This document shows positions 1 through 9,091 of a stretch of 64,000 nucleotides of DNA, in pieces. The position numbers and the translations under genes are program-made. A model generated the notes under the pieces. That model did no database searches, was not told the origin of the DNA, and saw only the letters and a list, made by a program, of their open reading frames with translations. The DNA lies in NCBI RefSeq assembly GCF_000498475.1, contig NZ_AVBI01000014.1:298417-362416 (forward strand). Direction: 5' to 3'. The stretch's first letter is position 1; each line of letters starts with the position of its first letter. Source of the stretch: Flavobacterium cauense R2A-7 (GTDB lineage Bacteria; Bacteroidota; Bacteroidia; Flavobacteriales; Flavobacteriaceae).

Positions 1-667
1 CATTGGCAGAATATACCTGAGTTGCGGCAGGTTTCCAAACTACAACATTCCCCATTAAAGCAGGAGAAGCAGGTAAATTTCCGGCAATAGCAGTAAAGTT
101 AAACGGAGTGATAGCATACACGAATCCTTCTAAAGGGCGGTGCTCCATACGGTTCCATACACCTTCTGAGGATACCGGTTGTTCGGCGTAAATTTTTGTC
201 ATGAATTCTACGTTGAAACGTAAGAAGTCAATGAATTCACAAGCTGAATCGATTTCAGCCTGATGAACAGTTTTTGCCTGAGCAATCATGGTTGCGGCAT
301 TGATTTTTGCACGGTACGGACCGGCTAGTAATTCAGCTGCTTTTAAAAAGATAGAAGCTCTTTGTTCCCAAGGCATGGCTGCCCATTTTTTCTTAGCCTC
401 CAAAGCAGCGGCAATTGCTTTTTCAATGTGTTCTTTTTCGGCTTCATGGTACTGTCCGACTACGTGTTTGTGGTCGAATGGCGGAGTGATGTTTTTTGTT
501 TTTCCGGTACGGATTTCCTCCGCGCCAATATATAAGGGTACATCTACAGTACTGTTGAACATTTTGTTGAAAGTAGCTGCTACAGCTTCTCTTTCCGGAG
601 TTCCGGGTGCGTATGATTTAACGGGTTCGTTAACCGCTTTTGGAACATTATAAATTCCTTTTGGCAT
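1..667 (-). CDS. pruA: L-glutamate gamma-semialdehyde (1-pyrroline-5-carboxylate) dehydrogenase, 3'-truncated by window edge
   Basis: The reverse strand reads from an ATG at 667 and runs off the window at base 1, giving the first 222 residues. The N-terminus MPKGIYNVPKAVNEPV and the stretch GFVYAITPFNFTAIAGNLP (about 181-199) are typical of P5C dehydrogenases of the aldehyde dehydrogenase superfamily, which oxidise glutamate semialdehyde to glutamate with NAD+ in proline breakdown. The TPFNF segment and the following NVVVWKP belong to the NAD-binding fold. The catalytic Glu and Cys lie beyond the window, so activity cannot be judged. A TATCTTCG-like -7 element (complement of 706-713) lies upstream. 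It stands alone, divergent from no gene, and precedes apaG on the same strand. Confidence 0.93.
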   Translation of the reverse strand, partial: MPKGIYNVPKAVNEPVKSYAPGTPEREAVAATFNKMFNSTVDVPLYIGAEEIRTGKTKNITPPFDHKHVVGQYHEAEKEHIEKAIAAALEAKKKWAAMPWEQRASIFLKAAELLAGPYRAKINAATMIAQAKTVHQAEIDSACEFIDFLRFNVEFMTKIYAEQPVSSEGVWNRMEHRPLEGFVYAITPFNFTAIAGNLPASPALMGNVVVWKPAATQVYSAN

Positions 668-771
668 AATTTGTTATAATTTGAGTTATCAAAAATTTCG
701 CGTAGCGAAGATACAAATTATTACCCAATATGATAATCGGTTAGTTGTTAATGCTTTTGTAAAATTTCGGC

Positions 772-1158
772 TTAGTTCAGCGCGAAAGGAGCACTCAATT
801 TAAAAGTAGGAATGATTACGCGAAAACTTCGGGTAGAAGTGAAATTCACCATGTTGAAATAACCGCGCATGGCTCCGAATGGTGAGGAAAGTAAGCAGCC
901 TGAGCTGTAGGTGTGCTTTTCTCCGGGTTTTAAAACAGGTTTTTTGCCGATAACGCCTTCCCCGTCAACAATTTCCAAATCATTAAGGGAGTCGTGGATT
1001 TCCCAGTGGCGGGAATTCAATTGCACGGAATCTTTGCTTTGATTTTCGATGGTTACTTCATAGGAAAAGGCAAAATGAATCTTGTAGTTTTTGAAGTACG
1101 TACCTTCAAAACTAGTCAGGACAGAAATCTTTATGCCGCTGGTTATTTGTGAAACCAT
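772..1158 (-). CDS. apaG: ApaG family protein (DUF525)
   Basis: This 128-residue protein covers one complete ApaG domain, a small immunoglobulin-like beta fold. Recognisable parts are the NSRHWEIHDSLNDLEIVDGEGVIGKKPVLKPGE segment's core (RHW, G-EGVIG, PGE) around residues 49-80 and the YSSGCLLSSPFGAMRGYF end region around 84-103. ApaG was linked genetically to Co2+/Mg2+ sensitivity in enterobacteria, but its biochemical role is not settled. Length matches the family. A possible -7 element TATTTTTG lies on the complement of 1189-1196. The gene is followed on the same strand by pruA after about 104 bases, so it may be transcribed alone. Confidence 0.92.
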   Translation of the reverse strand: MVSQITSGIKISVLTSFEGTYFKNYKIHFAFSYEVTIENQSKDSVQLNSRHWEIHDSLNDLEIVDGEGVIGKKPVLKPGEKHTYSSGCLLSSPFGAMRGYFNMVNFTSTRSFRVIIPTFKLSAPFALN

Positions 1159-1234
1159 ATTTTTTTCGCAAAAATCAATTTATAACTTCAAAAATAAGAA
1201 ATATTTATTTTTGATTGTAAAATTTATGATTTAA

Positions 1235-2488
1235 TTAATTTGTGATGCTTTCCGAAGTTGCGATGCCTCTTCCGATTACTCTGTCGTAACGGTCGTTGTT
1301 TCCTCTGTAATACACTAAAACGAAATAATTGTTTTCCGTCTGATAGAAATTTCCGTCTACCGCATTTTCCTGATCGATTTTTCCGTTTTTATCCGCAATT
1401 GCATATTGATAATTGGTAAATCCCTGTTTGATCAATATGGCTTTTTCAAAAAGTCCTTTTTCAGCGTTGTAGTCCATCTTGTATTCCGGGGAGAGCGAAT
1501 AATTGTTAAACATACCCACAATATAGACGTCTTTTTTGTCCATGAACGTATTGGTGTTCAGTGTAAAGTACACCCAGGAGTAATCGGCTTCCAGATTGTT
1601 GTTTTCAGCATTTATTTTGTTGGGTAAAAACCGTCCGTTAATGTCTGGAAAGTAGGTGTACGGGTTGTTTCTTCTGGCGGTATTCATATACAGGTGGGTG
1701 TTGTAAATTTCACCGGCACTTACATGTCCAACGTTGTTGCTTACCGTTCGGATGTCTTTGTTTTCAAAATATAAATATTCGTTTCCGGCCCAAAACTGCG
1801 TTTCTTTATTGTAGCGGTAAATTAAATCTGATCCAATGGTGTATTGCGGTTTTACATTGTATATCGCGTTGTCCAGTCGTCCGTTTTGAAAAAGGGCAAC
1901 TTTAACGTTTTGTATCGGATTCTGTAAAATATTGTCGCCCATTTTTACCACGAAATCCAGATTTTGCATTCCGTCTATTGTTGATAAATCTCGGGAACGT
2001 TTGATTTGTAACGGAACTGAAAGCTGTTCGTCGTAAATGATGAACTTGCGGGAAAAAACCAACTCTTGGTCCGAATTGAAGATTTTCAGCATATAATTTC
2101 CGGTAAGCAGAATCCGGTTGAATTTGTTTGGAAACGTTTGCGAATAATGCGAGTAAATCTGTAGTGTATTAAATGAATTCTGATAATTCATGATGCGTTG
2201 GTTGTCCATTCCCTGTAAATATTCAGCTTTACCAAGTTGGGTAGGAGTCCAGTCGTAATTGTATTGCGTGATGGTGTAATAGTAATCGGCTTCGTTTCCG
2301 TAAAGATCATCAAATTCCAATTGAAAGGAATCGCCCAACCGAAACATCGGAATCATAACATTTCCATTTTGGATGAAAGCTACGGTTTTGATGTTAAAAG
2401 GCGGTGTAACTTCTTTTTCTACCTGTGCATATCCCTGTACTAAACTTGCAAAAACGAGTAAAAGCGAAAATATTTTTTTTGTAATCAT
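1235..2488 (-). CDS. DUF5103 protein, type IX secretion system plug (Plug) homologue
   Basis: The 417-residue product begins with a signal peptide (ITKKIFSLLLVFASLVQGYAQ) and has the DUF5103 pattern: an N-terminal domain with DLYGNEADYYYTITQYNYDW and a later second beta domain ending VLVYYRGNNDRYDRVIGRG. In Flavobacterium johnsoniae a DUF5103 protein was identified as the Plug that closes the periplasmic side of the SprA translocon of the type IX secretion system. By family membership this protein should be periplasmic and act in the same way. It lies between apaG and the divergent M16 protease gene, not in a T9SS operon. A TATATTTA stretch near 2515-2523 on the reverse strand may be its promoter -7 element. 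Confidence 0.85.
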   Translation of the reverse strand: MITKKIFSLLLVFASLVQGYAQVEKEVTPPFNIKTVAFIQNGNVMIPMFRLGDSFQLEFDDLYGNEADYYYTITQYNYDWTPTQLGKAEYLQGMDNQRIMNYQNSFNTLQIYSHYSQTFPNKFNRILLTGNYMLKIFNSDQELVFSRKFIIYDEQLSVPLQIKRSRDLSTIDGMQNLDFVVKMGDNILQNPIQNVKVALFQNGRLDNAIYNVKPQYTIGSDLIYRYNKETQFWAGNEYLYFENKDIRTVSNNVGHVSAGEIYNTHLYMNTARRNNPYTYFPDINGRFLPNKINAENNNLEADYSWVYFTLNTNTFMDKKDVYIVGMFNNYSLSPEYKMDYNAEKGLFEKAILIKQGFTNYQYAIADKNGKIDQENAVDGNFYQTENNYFVLVYYRGNNDRYDRVIGRGIATSESITN

Positions 2489-2660
2489 CTTTTATGCAGA
2501 AGAAATTAAGTTGTAAATATAATGATTAACATTGATTTAAATCGTTTTGATGTTTCAGGATTGTTCATGTCTTGAAAAAAATGTTAAATTAAGTATAATA
2601 AAAAACTTACTTTTAAGTTATATGAATAGTTTTACAAAATAATAATTAACTAAAACCTTT

Positions 2661-5474
2661 ATGAAACAACTCAACAAATTAACCTTTGGGTTATTGCTGT
2701 TTCCGGCAGTATTCTTTGCTCAGGAAATGGATTGGTCAAAAACCATTCCTTTTGATCCGGAAGTGAAGACCGGAAAACTGAAAAACGGATTAACCTATTA
2801 CATCAAGAAAAATGCCAAGCCCGAAAACAAAGTGGATTTGCGATTGGTGGTAAATGCGGGATCAATTCTGGAAGCAGATGATCAGCAAGGATTGGCGCAT
2901 TTTATGGAACACATGTGTTTTAACGGAACAAAGCGTTTTCCTAAAAATCAACTGGTGGATTATCTGCAAAGTATCGGGGTGAAATTCGGACAGCATTTAA
3001 ACGCATACACCAGTTTTGATGAAACGGTTTATTTTTTGCCGATTCCGTCCGACAGCCCTGAAAAATTGGAAAAAGGATTCCAGATTATTGAAGATTGGGC
3101 ATTCAATACCGTATTAACACCGGAAGAAATCGATAAGGAAAGAGGTGTTGTTTTAGAAGAATATCGTTTAGGTTTGGGCGCTCAAAAAAGAATGATGGGG
3201 CGTTTTATGCCAAAAATGATGTACAATTCGCATTATGCAAAACGTTTGCCAATCGGTCAAAAAGAAATTCTTGAAAAATTCAAACATGAGGCATTAATTC
3301 GTTTTTATAAAGACTGGTATCGTCCGAACCTGATGAGTGTTATCGTGGTAGGAGATATTGATGTGGCGCAAATGGAGCAAAAAATCATCGATCATTTTTC
3401 AAATTACCAAAATCCGAAAAACGAAAAGCCAAGAAAAACATTTGACGTTCCCAATCACAAAGAAACTTTTGTAGCCATCGAAAGTGATAAAGAAGCGCCA
3501 AGTGCACAAGTACAGTTAATGTATAAAGATGCCGGAACACCAAAACCGGTAGTGAATTTAAAAGATTTTAAAGACGAGTTGGCTGAAGGCTTGTTCACCT
3601 CGATGTTAAATGCGCGTTTGGATGAGCTTACCAATTCGGCAACACCGCCGTTTACTTATGGTTATTCGTATCACGGAAGAGCCTGGGCCAGAACAAAAGA
3701 AGCTTATCAGTCAGTTGCGATGTCACAGGAAGATAAACAAATTGAGGCTTTGAAAGTATTAGTAAAAGAAAACGAACGTGTTAAGAAATTTGGGTTTACC
3801 CAAGGCGAATTGGATCGTGCCAAAGCTGATTTCCTGTCCATGATAGAGAAGAGTTATAACGAACGCTCCAAAACCAATTCCGAAAATTTCGTAAGCGATT
3901 ACCAGTCGCATTTCTTAGAAAAAGAGCCGGTTCCGGGAATCGTTTGGACGTTTGAAACCTTCAAACAAATGTTGCCGTTAATTCAATTGAAAGACGTAAA
4001 CGGGTTGATTAAAGAGTTTATCAAAGATGAAAACCGCGTGGTGATTTTAACCGGTCCGGAAAAAGAAGGTCTTAAAAAAGCAACCGAGCAGGAAGTTTTA
4101 AATGCGTTAAAAGTAAATGATGCTGAAATCACTCCGTATGAAGATGTTGCTGTAGCGAAAGGATTGTTGCGAACAGAACCGAATGCAGGAACCATTGTAC
4201 GCCGTGAAAGCAATGAAAAATTAGGAACTAAAACGTTGTTCTTGTCCAACGGAGCAAAAGTGACCTACAAAAAAACCGATTTTAAAAACGATGAGGTGGT
4301 TTTTGAAGCGGTAAGTTTCGGTGGGAGCAATTTGTATTCCGATGCCGAAATGAAAAAAGTACAGTTTGCAAACGGTGCCTTGACCGAAGCTGGTTTTTCA
4401 GGTTTGAAATTAAACGACATTAATAAATTTATGACGGGTAAAATTGCATCGGTGAGTCCTTATGTTGGCAATATCAGCGAAGGGTTAAGAGGAAATGCAA
4501 CTCCAAAAGACCTGGAATATCTGTTCCAGCAAACCTATGCGTATTTCACCGATTTAAATTATGATACTGAAGCTTTTGAAGGATACAAACAAAAGCAATC
4601 GGCGTTTTATAAAAATATGACTTCCCAGCCGGCGTTTTATTTTCAGCAGGAGTTTTACACTTATCTGAACAAGGAAAACCCGCGGTTTAATGGTTTGGTT
4701 CCTACAGATAAGACCTGGGCGGAAACCGATTATAAATTAGCCTATGATAAATTCAAAGAACGTTTTGCCAATGCGGCTGATTTTGAGTTTTTCTTCGTAG
4801 GAAACATTGATGACAAAGTTATCGAAGAATATGCGACTAAATATTTAGCGTCATTGCCGGCAACGCCAATGAAAGAAAAAGCTAAAGATTTGGGGTACCG
4901 AATGCTGAAAGGAGAACATAAAAAAGTGGTGAACAAAGGAAAAGATCCTAAGAGTACCGTAAATATTATGTTTTATGGCGATGCACAATATTCAGCCAAA
5001 GAGGCTTTTGCCATGCAGGCTTTGGGTGAAATCCTAACCATTAAACTGATAGAACAGTTACGTGAAAACGAAAGCGGTGTTTATGGAGTAGGAGCGCGCG
5101 GCAGCATGAGTAAAGTGCCTTATGGGTATTTCAATTTCAATATCTCTTTCCCTTGCGGACCGGATAATGCCGAAAAACTAACCGCTTCTGCGTTAAGCGA
5201 ACTTAATAAAATTATCGCTAACGGACCGGAAGCAAAGGATTTGGCTAAGTTTAAAGAAGGTGAATTGCTGGACTTTAAAAAAGAAAGCAAAGAAAATAAA
5301 TTCTGGTTATCGAACTTTACCCGATCATTCACGAACGGACAAAGTGCTGAAGAAGTTTTGAAATTTGAAGAAAAAGTCAACGCTTTAACCGCAAATGAAA
5401 TTCAGGATGTGGCTAAAAAGTACCTAACAAAAGAGAAAGTGGTAGGAATGCTAATGCCCGAAAACAATAAATAA
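2661..5474 (+). CDS. M16 (pitrilysin) family zinc protease, secreted
   Basis: A 937-residue protein with a signal peptide (residues 1-20, ending FFAQ) and the inverted zinc motif HFMEH (His80, Glu83, His84) of M16 peptidases; the third metal ligand is probably Glu160 in EEIDKERGVV. The length and the two-half layout, with a second M16-like domain from about residue 530 that lacks the zinc motif, match the large bacterial pitrilysin-like enzymes such as PqqL. It should degrade peptides in the periplasm or at the surface. It is transcribed divergently from the plug gene and ends at a strong hairpin terminator, so it looks monocistronic. No natural substrate can be read from the sequence. Confidence 0.93.
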   Translation: MKQLNKLTFGLLLFPAVFFAQEMDWSKTIPFDPEVKTGKLKNGLTYYIKKNAKPENKVDLRLVVNAGSILEADDQQGLAHFMEHMCFNGTKRFPKNQLVDYLQSIGVKFGQHLNAYTSFDETVYFLPIPSDSPEKLEKGFQIIEDWAFNTVLTPEEIDKERGVVLEEYRLGLGAQKRMMGRFMPKMMYNSHYAKRLPIGQKEILEKFKHEALIRFYKDWYRPNLMSVIVVGDIDVAQMEQKIIDHFSNYQNPKNEKPRKTFDVPNHKETFVAIESDKEAPSAQVQLMYKDAGTPKPVVNLKDFKDELAEGLFTSMLNARLDELTNSATPPFTYGYSYHGRAWARTKEAYQSVAMSQEDKQIEALKVLVKENERVKKFGFTQGELDRAKADFLSMIEKSYNERSKTNSENFVSDYQSHFLEKEPVPGIVWTFETFKQMLPLIQLKDVNGLIKEFIKDENRVVILTGPEKEGLKKATEQEVLNALKVNDAEITPYEDVAVAKGLLRTEPNAGTIVRRESNEKLGTKTLFLSNGAKVTYKKTDFKNDEVVFEAVSFGGSNLYSDAEMKKVQFANGALTEAGFSGLKLNDINKFMTGKIASVSPYVGNISEGLRGNATPKDLEYLFQQTYAYFTDLNYDTEAFEGYKQKQSAFYKNMTSQPAFYFQQEFYTYLNKENPRFNGLVPTDKTWAETDYKLAYDKFKERFANAADFEFFFVGNIDDKVIEEYATKYLASLPATPMKEKAKDLGYRMLKGEHKKVVNKGKDPKSTVNIMFYGDAQYSAKEAFAMQALGEILTIKLIEQLRENESGVYGVGARGSMSKVPYGYFNFNISFPCGPDNAEKLTASALSELNKIIANGPEAKDLAKFKEGELLDFKKESKENKFWLSNFTRSFTNGQSAEEVLKFEEKVNALTANEIQDVAKKYLTKEKVVGMLMPENNK

Positions 5475-5496
5475 TAAATTGGTAGTTGGTTAAATG

Positions 5497-5530
5497 AAAA
5501 ACTCCCCGTACTTGTGCGGGGAGTTTTTTT
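5497..5530. terminator. Bidirectional intrinsic terminator between the M16 protease and methyltransferase genes
   Basis: The arms ACTCCCCG and CGGGGAGT pair perfectly around an 8-base loop, with a run of A before and T after. It can end transcription from the M16 gene (+) and from the convergent methyltransferase gene (-), whose stop codon sits in the T run. Confidence 0.9.
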
Positions 5531-6299
5531 ATTTATAACAAACCGGAATAATTTCGCCTTTAGCCAAACAATATTTTTCAACCAGTTCAGGACTTAATTT
5601 ATTGGTGTAGTCTTCTTCGATTACTTTGAAACCGATACTTCTTAGTTTGTCGAAATAGTCTCTTCCGTATACACGAACATGATCGTATTGTCCAAAAATC
5701 TTAGCACGCTCTTTAGGATCGGTTATAGAATCGTCTGCAAATGTGGTCGCTCTCGATAAATCCTGCGGAATCTGAAAAATTCCCATGCCTCCGGGTTTTA
5801 AAACGCGGTACAATTCCTGCATCGCTTTAGTGTCGTCCGGAATGTGTTCCAAAACATGATTGCAAAAAATCACATCATAGGAGTTGTCTTCAAACGGTAA
5901 GTTGCAAATGTCGGCTTTCACATCCGCTAACGGAGAAAGCAAATCAGTTGTGGTATATTCGATGTTTTGCTGTTTTCTGAAACGTTTGTAAAATTCCTGC
6001 TCCGGAGCAAAATGCAATACTTTTTTCTTTTCGGTAGCGGTAAAAAAATCGGTTTCGTTTTTTAAATAGAGCCAAAGCAAACGGTGTCTTTCTAAAGACA
6101 AAGTGCTTGGTGATAATACATTATTGCGCTGTGTGCCGTAACCGTAAGGTAAAAACATCCGGAAACTTTTTCCGTCGATAGGATCGGTGAAGGTGTTTCC
6201 TTTTAGTAAAAAGGCCAAAACAGGACGTGCCACAATACTTAAACGGATCAAGATTGGACGCGGAATGGTGTTTAAGATGAATTTGAAAAGTTTCTTCAT
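5529..6299 (-). CDS. Class I SAM-dependent methyltransferase
   Basis: The 256-residue protein carries a Methyltransf_11-type fold: a weakly conserved motif I around VLHFAPEQEFYKRF, an acidic TTDL at the end of strand 2, and the diagnostic DVIFCNHVLEHIPDD motif (about residues 143-157) followed by LKPGGMGIFQIP. It should transfer a methyl group from S-adenosylmethionine, but the acceptor cannot be told. The N-terminus has a hydrophobic, basic stretch (about residues 1-35) that might touch the membrane. Its ATG overlaps the stop of map by one base (TAATG), so the two genes are probably translationally coupled. Confidence 0.88.
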   Translation of the reverse strand: MKKLFKFILNTIPRPILIRLSIVARPVLAFLLKGNTFTDPIDGKSFRMFLPYGYGTQRNNVLSPSTLSLERHRLLWLYLKNETDFFTATEKKKVLHFAPEQEFYKRFRKQQNIEYTTTDLLSPLADVKADICNLPFEDNSYDVIFCNHVLEHIPDDTKAMQELYRVLKPGGMGIFQIPQDLSRATTFADDSITDPKERAKIFGQYDHVRVYGRDYFDKLRSIGFKVIEEDYTNKLSPELVEKYCLAKGEIIPVCYK

Positions 6300-7117
6300 T
6301 AGATAACAAACGGTTGTTTCCTAAATTCATTTTCTTCATCAGAAGTAATTCCCAAAGCCTGATAAACATAAGCAAAGGTAGAAAGCAATTCCGGTTTTCC
6401 ATCGATAATTGCCACATCATGCTCAAAATGTGCTGAGGGTTTGTTGTCGGCCGTAGTAATGGTCCAGCCGTCTTTGTGTTGTTTGATGTTTTTCGTTCCC
6501 TGATTAATCATCGGTTCAATGGCTACCACCATTCCTTCAACCAACAGTTTTCCACGACCTTTTTTGCCGTAATTCGGCATCTCCGGTGCTTCGTGCATTG
6601 TACGTCCTAAACCGTGGCCTACCAATTCGCGTACTACTCCGTAACCGTGGTTTTCACAATATTTCTGAATCGCATTTCCAACGTCTTCCGTACGGTTGCC
6701 GGCTTTCAGTTCGCGGATGCCCACGTAAAGCGATTCTTTGGTAACTTTTAATAGTTTTTTGGTAGCGTCACTGACTTCGCCTACTTCAAAAGTATAGGCG
6801 TGATCGCCGTAAAATCCGTTTTTCAAAGCACCACAATCTACAGAAATAATGTCGCCACTTTCCAAAGGTTTGTCATTTGGGATACCATGAACCACTTGGC
6901 TGTTCGGACTCATGCAAAGTGAATTCGGGAAACCGTACATTCCTAAAAATGCCGGAGTGGCACCGTGGTCACGAATAAACGTTTCGGCTAATTTGTCTAA
7001 ATATAGAGTGCTCACGCCGGGTTTAATTTCCGAAGCAATCATTCCAAGGGTTTTTGAAACGATTAACGCACTTTCGCGCATCAATTCGATTTCTTCACGG
7101 GTTTTAACGATAATCAT
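6299..7117 (-). CDS. map: Methionine aminopeptidase, type I
   Basis: A 272-residue enzyme of the M24A family that removes the initiator methionine from new proteins in the cytoplasm. The five expected metal ligands are present: Asp94, Asp105, His168, Glu201 and Glu232, and the conserved His78 (VVHGIP) is in place. The length is that of a type I enzyme without an N-terminal extension. The stop codon overlaps the start of the downstream methyltransferase by one base. Upstream, the complement of 7138-7145 reads TATTTTTG, a good Bacteroidetes -7 element about 20 bases before the start codon. Confidence 0.97.
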   Translation of the reverse strand: MIIVKTREEIELMRESALIVSKTLGMIASEIKPGVSTLYLDKLAETFIRDHGATPAFLGMYGFPNSLCMSPNSQVVHGIPNDKPLESGDIISVDCGALKNGFYGDHAYTFEVGEVSDATKKLLKVTKESLYVGIRELKAGNRTEDVGNAIQKYCENHGYGVVRELVGHGLGRTMHEAPEMPNYGKKGRGKLLVEGMVVAIEPMINQGTKNIKQHKDGWTITTADNKPSAHFEHDVAIIDGKPELLSTFAYVYQALGITSDEENEFRKQPFVI

Positions 7118-7137
7118 AGCTACAAATTGTTGGACTG

Positions 7138-7145
7138 CAAAAATA
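7138..7145 (-). promoter_or_regulatory. Putative -7 promoter element of map
   Basis: TATTTTTG on the reverse strand fits the Bacteroidetes TAnnTTTG consensus and lies 20 bases before the map start codon. No clear -33 TTTG was found at the usual distance. Confidence 0.5.
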
Positions 7146-7242
7146 CAACATTCTATTGATAAATCTTTAATTGATGTTTCGTTATGAGTTTTGTCATATT
7201 TTCGTAACTTATGAGTGCTTAATTTTGTTTAAAATTAAAGGT

Positions 7243-8517
7243 ATGAGTAAATATGTTACGGCAGCGGAAGCTGTCAAAGTAGTACAATCCGGAGATCGGA
7301 TTTACGTTCAGGCCGCAGCTGCAACGCCGTCGGTTTTAACCAAAGCGTTAGCGGAAAGAGCAGCAGAATTACGAAATGTTGAGGTGTGTCATTTGCATAC
7401 CGAAGGCGATGCACCCTACGCTAATCCGGAATTGTCAGAGAATTTTCATGTGAATTCTTTTTTCATCGGAAGTAATGTTCGTCATACGCTTGCCGCCGGA
7501 AACGGATCGTATACGCCGGTTTTTTTAAGTGAACTGCCACTGCTTTTCAGAAAAAAAGTACTGCCACTGAACGCGGTTTTCATTCATGTTTCGCCACCCG
7601 ACAATCATGGTTATTGTTCGTTGGGGACATCGGTAGAGGCAACCTTGGCGGCAATTGAAAATTCGGAAACGGTTATTGCGCAAGTAAATCCGAAAATGCC
7701 GCGTACTTTCGGTGATGGAATTTTGCATGTTTCTGAAATTGATTATTTGGTTGAGGTTGATGATGCGATTCATGGTCACGGAATGGGAGAAATCTCTCCG
7801 GACGAAGAGAAAATCGGGAGTTTTGTAGCCAGTCTGATTGAAGATAAAAGTACGCTGCAAATGGGAATCGGTTCGATACCGAATGCCGCTTTGGCGAAAC
7901 TTACGAATCATAAAGATTTGGGTTTACACACCGAAATGTTTTCTGATGGTGTAATCGATTTGATTGAAAACGACGTGATTAACTGTAATTATAAAGGCGT
8001 GAATCGCGGTCGTGCTTTGGCGACATTTTTAGTGGGATCTCAACGGTTGTATGATTTTGTGGATAATAATCCGTTTATCGAAATGCGGGAATCGTCGTAT
8101 GTGAATGATACGGCAATAATTCGTCGAAATCCGCGAATGGTAGCAATTAATTCTGCAATAGAAGTCGATGTAACAGGGCAGGTGTGTGCCGATTCGATTG
8201 GTGCCAAAATGTATTCCGGTGTGGGCGGACAAATGGATTTTATCCGCGGTGCCTCGTTAAGTGAAGGCGGAAAGGCGATTATCGCTTTGCCCTCAGTAAC
8301 CAAAAGAGGGGAGAGCCGAATTGTTCCATATCTGAAACAAGGCGCAGGTGTGGTAACCACACGTTCTCATGTACATCACATCATTACCGAAAACGGAATT
8401 GCGAATTTATACGGGAAAACATTAAAACAGCGTTTTGCCGAAATGGTAAAAATTGCACATCCGAACCATCAGGAATGGATTGAAAGAGAATATCATACGA
8501 TGATAAAAAACATATAA
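7243..8517 (+). CDS. Acetyl-CoA hydrolase/transferase family protein (4-hydroxybutyrate CoA-transferase-like)
   Basis: The protein (424 residues from ATG 7243, MSKYVTAAEAV) has both halves of the acetyl-CoA hydrolase/transferase fold. The N-terminal half contains HTEGDAPYA and FIHVSPPDNHGYCSLG; the C-terminal half contains GLHTEMFSDG, where Glu231 is the expected catalytic glutamate that forms the glutamyl-CoA intermediate, and SVGGQMDF-like (GVGGQMDFIRG) glycines. Such enzymes move CoA between acetyl-CoA and a carboxylic acid, often a short hydroxy- or keto-acid. An upstream in-frame ATG at 7171 would add 24 residues with no homology, so 7243 is preferred. Exact acid substrate is unknown. 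A terminator follows. Confidence 0.88.
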   Translation: MSKYVTAAEAVKVVQSGDRIYVQAAAATPSVLTKALAERAAELRNVEVCHLHTEGDAPYANPELSENFHVNSFFIGSNVRHTLAAGNGSYTPVFLSELPLLFRKKVLPLNAVFIHVSPPDNHGYCSLGTSVEATLAAIENSETVIAQVNPKMPRTFGDGILHVSEIDYLVEVDDAIHGHGMGEISPDEEKIGSFVASLIEDKSTLQMGIGSIPNAALAKLTNHKDLGLHTEMFSDGVIDLIENDVINCNYKGVNRGRALATFLVGSQRLYDFVDNNPFIEMRESSYVNDTAIIRRNPRMVAINSAIEVDVTGQVCADSIGAKMYSGVGGQMDFIRGASLSEGGKAIIALPSVTKRGESRIVPYLKQGAGVVTTRSHVHHIITENGIANLYGKTLKQRFAEMVKIAHPNHQEWIEREYHTMIKNI

Positions 8518-8521
8518 AAAG

Positions 8522-8547
8522 AAAAAGCTCCAAACGGAGCCTTTTTT
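8522..8547. terminator. Bidirectional terminator after the CoA-transferase gene
   Basis: GCTCC and GGAGC pair around AAAC, flanked by A and T runs on the two sides. It serves the convergent CoA-transferase (+) and thioredoxin-like (-) genes. Confidence 0.85.
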
Positions 8548-9088
8548 AATTTTCGTATGCGTGTTTGTAAGGTTGTCCCGTTACAATTTTATGCATGTCT
8601 TTTTCCAGTGTTTCCATCGGGCGCTCTACGATGCGGTGCAATTCTTTTCCGTCTTTGTAGATAATAAAGGTGGGAACATTGGTGATGTTTAACCCTTTTT
8701 CCAGCTGTTCCGGAGTAGTTTTGTTTTTATCAACCGTAATTAAGGTAACATTGGCATCGTTGAATTGCAGCGCTTCCAGAATTTTATAAAAATGAGGTAC
8801 TTGCTGTTGACTGTCTTCGCACCACGTTCCCATAAAAACAGTAATGGAAATGTCGCGGATATTTTTCTTTAAATCGTTTATAATAGCGGCATCCGGTTTA
8901 TAATTATCATGGTTCGGATTGTACCAAAGATTGTAAGGAAGTTTTAAAAGCTCCTCTTTGGTTCGTTTTCCCACTAGCATTTCATTGGTTGTTACAACCG
9001 TTGTTTCTGAGGTCATAATTGGTTTGGTTTGGGCTTTACAGCTAATAATTGTAGTGGTAAGCGCTATTAATGTGATGACTTTTTTCAT
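8546..9088 (-). CDS. Thioredoxin-family lipoprotein with a single active-site cysteine
   Basis: The 180-residue product starts with a lipoprotein signal (lipobox IISC, Cys17) and contains a thioredoxin fold from about residue 75: ITVFMGTWCEDSQQQ, then cis-proline context NVPTFIIYKDGKE. The active site reads C90-E-D-S93, so the resolving cysteine of the usual CxxC is a serine. It therefore cannot cycle a standard internal disulfide; it may act as a monothiol reductase or bind a partner cysteine. It should be anchored to a membrane on the periplasmic side. It is three bases downstream of gpmI on the same strand, so co-transcription is likely. Family seen commonly in Flavobacteria, function not established. 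Confidence 0.85.
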   Translation of the reverse strand: MKKVITLIALTTTIISCKAQTKPIMTSETTVVTTNEMLVGKRTKEELLKLPYNLWYNPNHDNYKPDAAIINDLKKNIRDISITVFMGTWCEDSQQQVPHFYKILEALQFNDANVTLITVDKNKTTPEQLEKGLNITNVPTFIIYKDGKELHRIVERPMETLEKDMHKIVTGQPYKHAYEN

Positions 9089-9091
9089 ATT

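Noticed and set aside
288..653. Open frame of 121 codons on the + strand
   Set aside because: It lies antisense to the pruA coding region and has a composition expected of a shadow frame.
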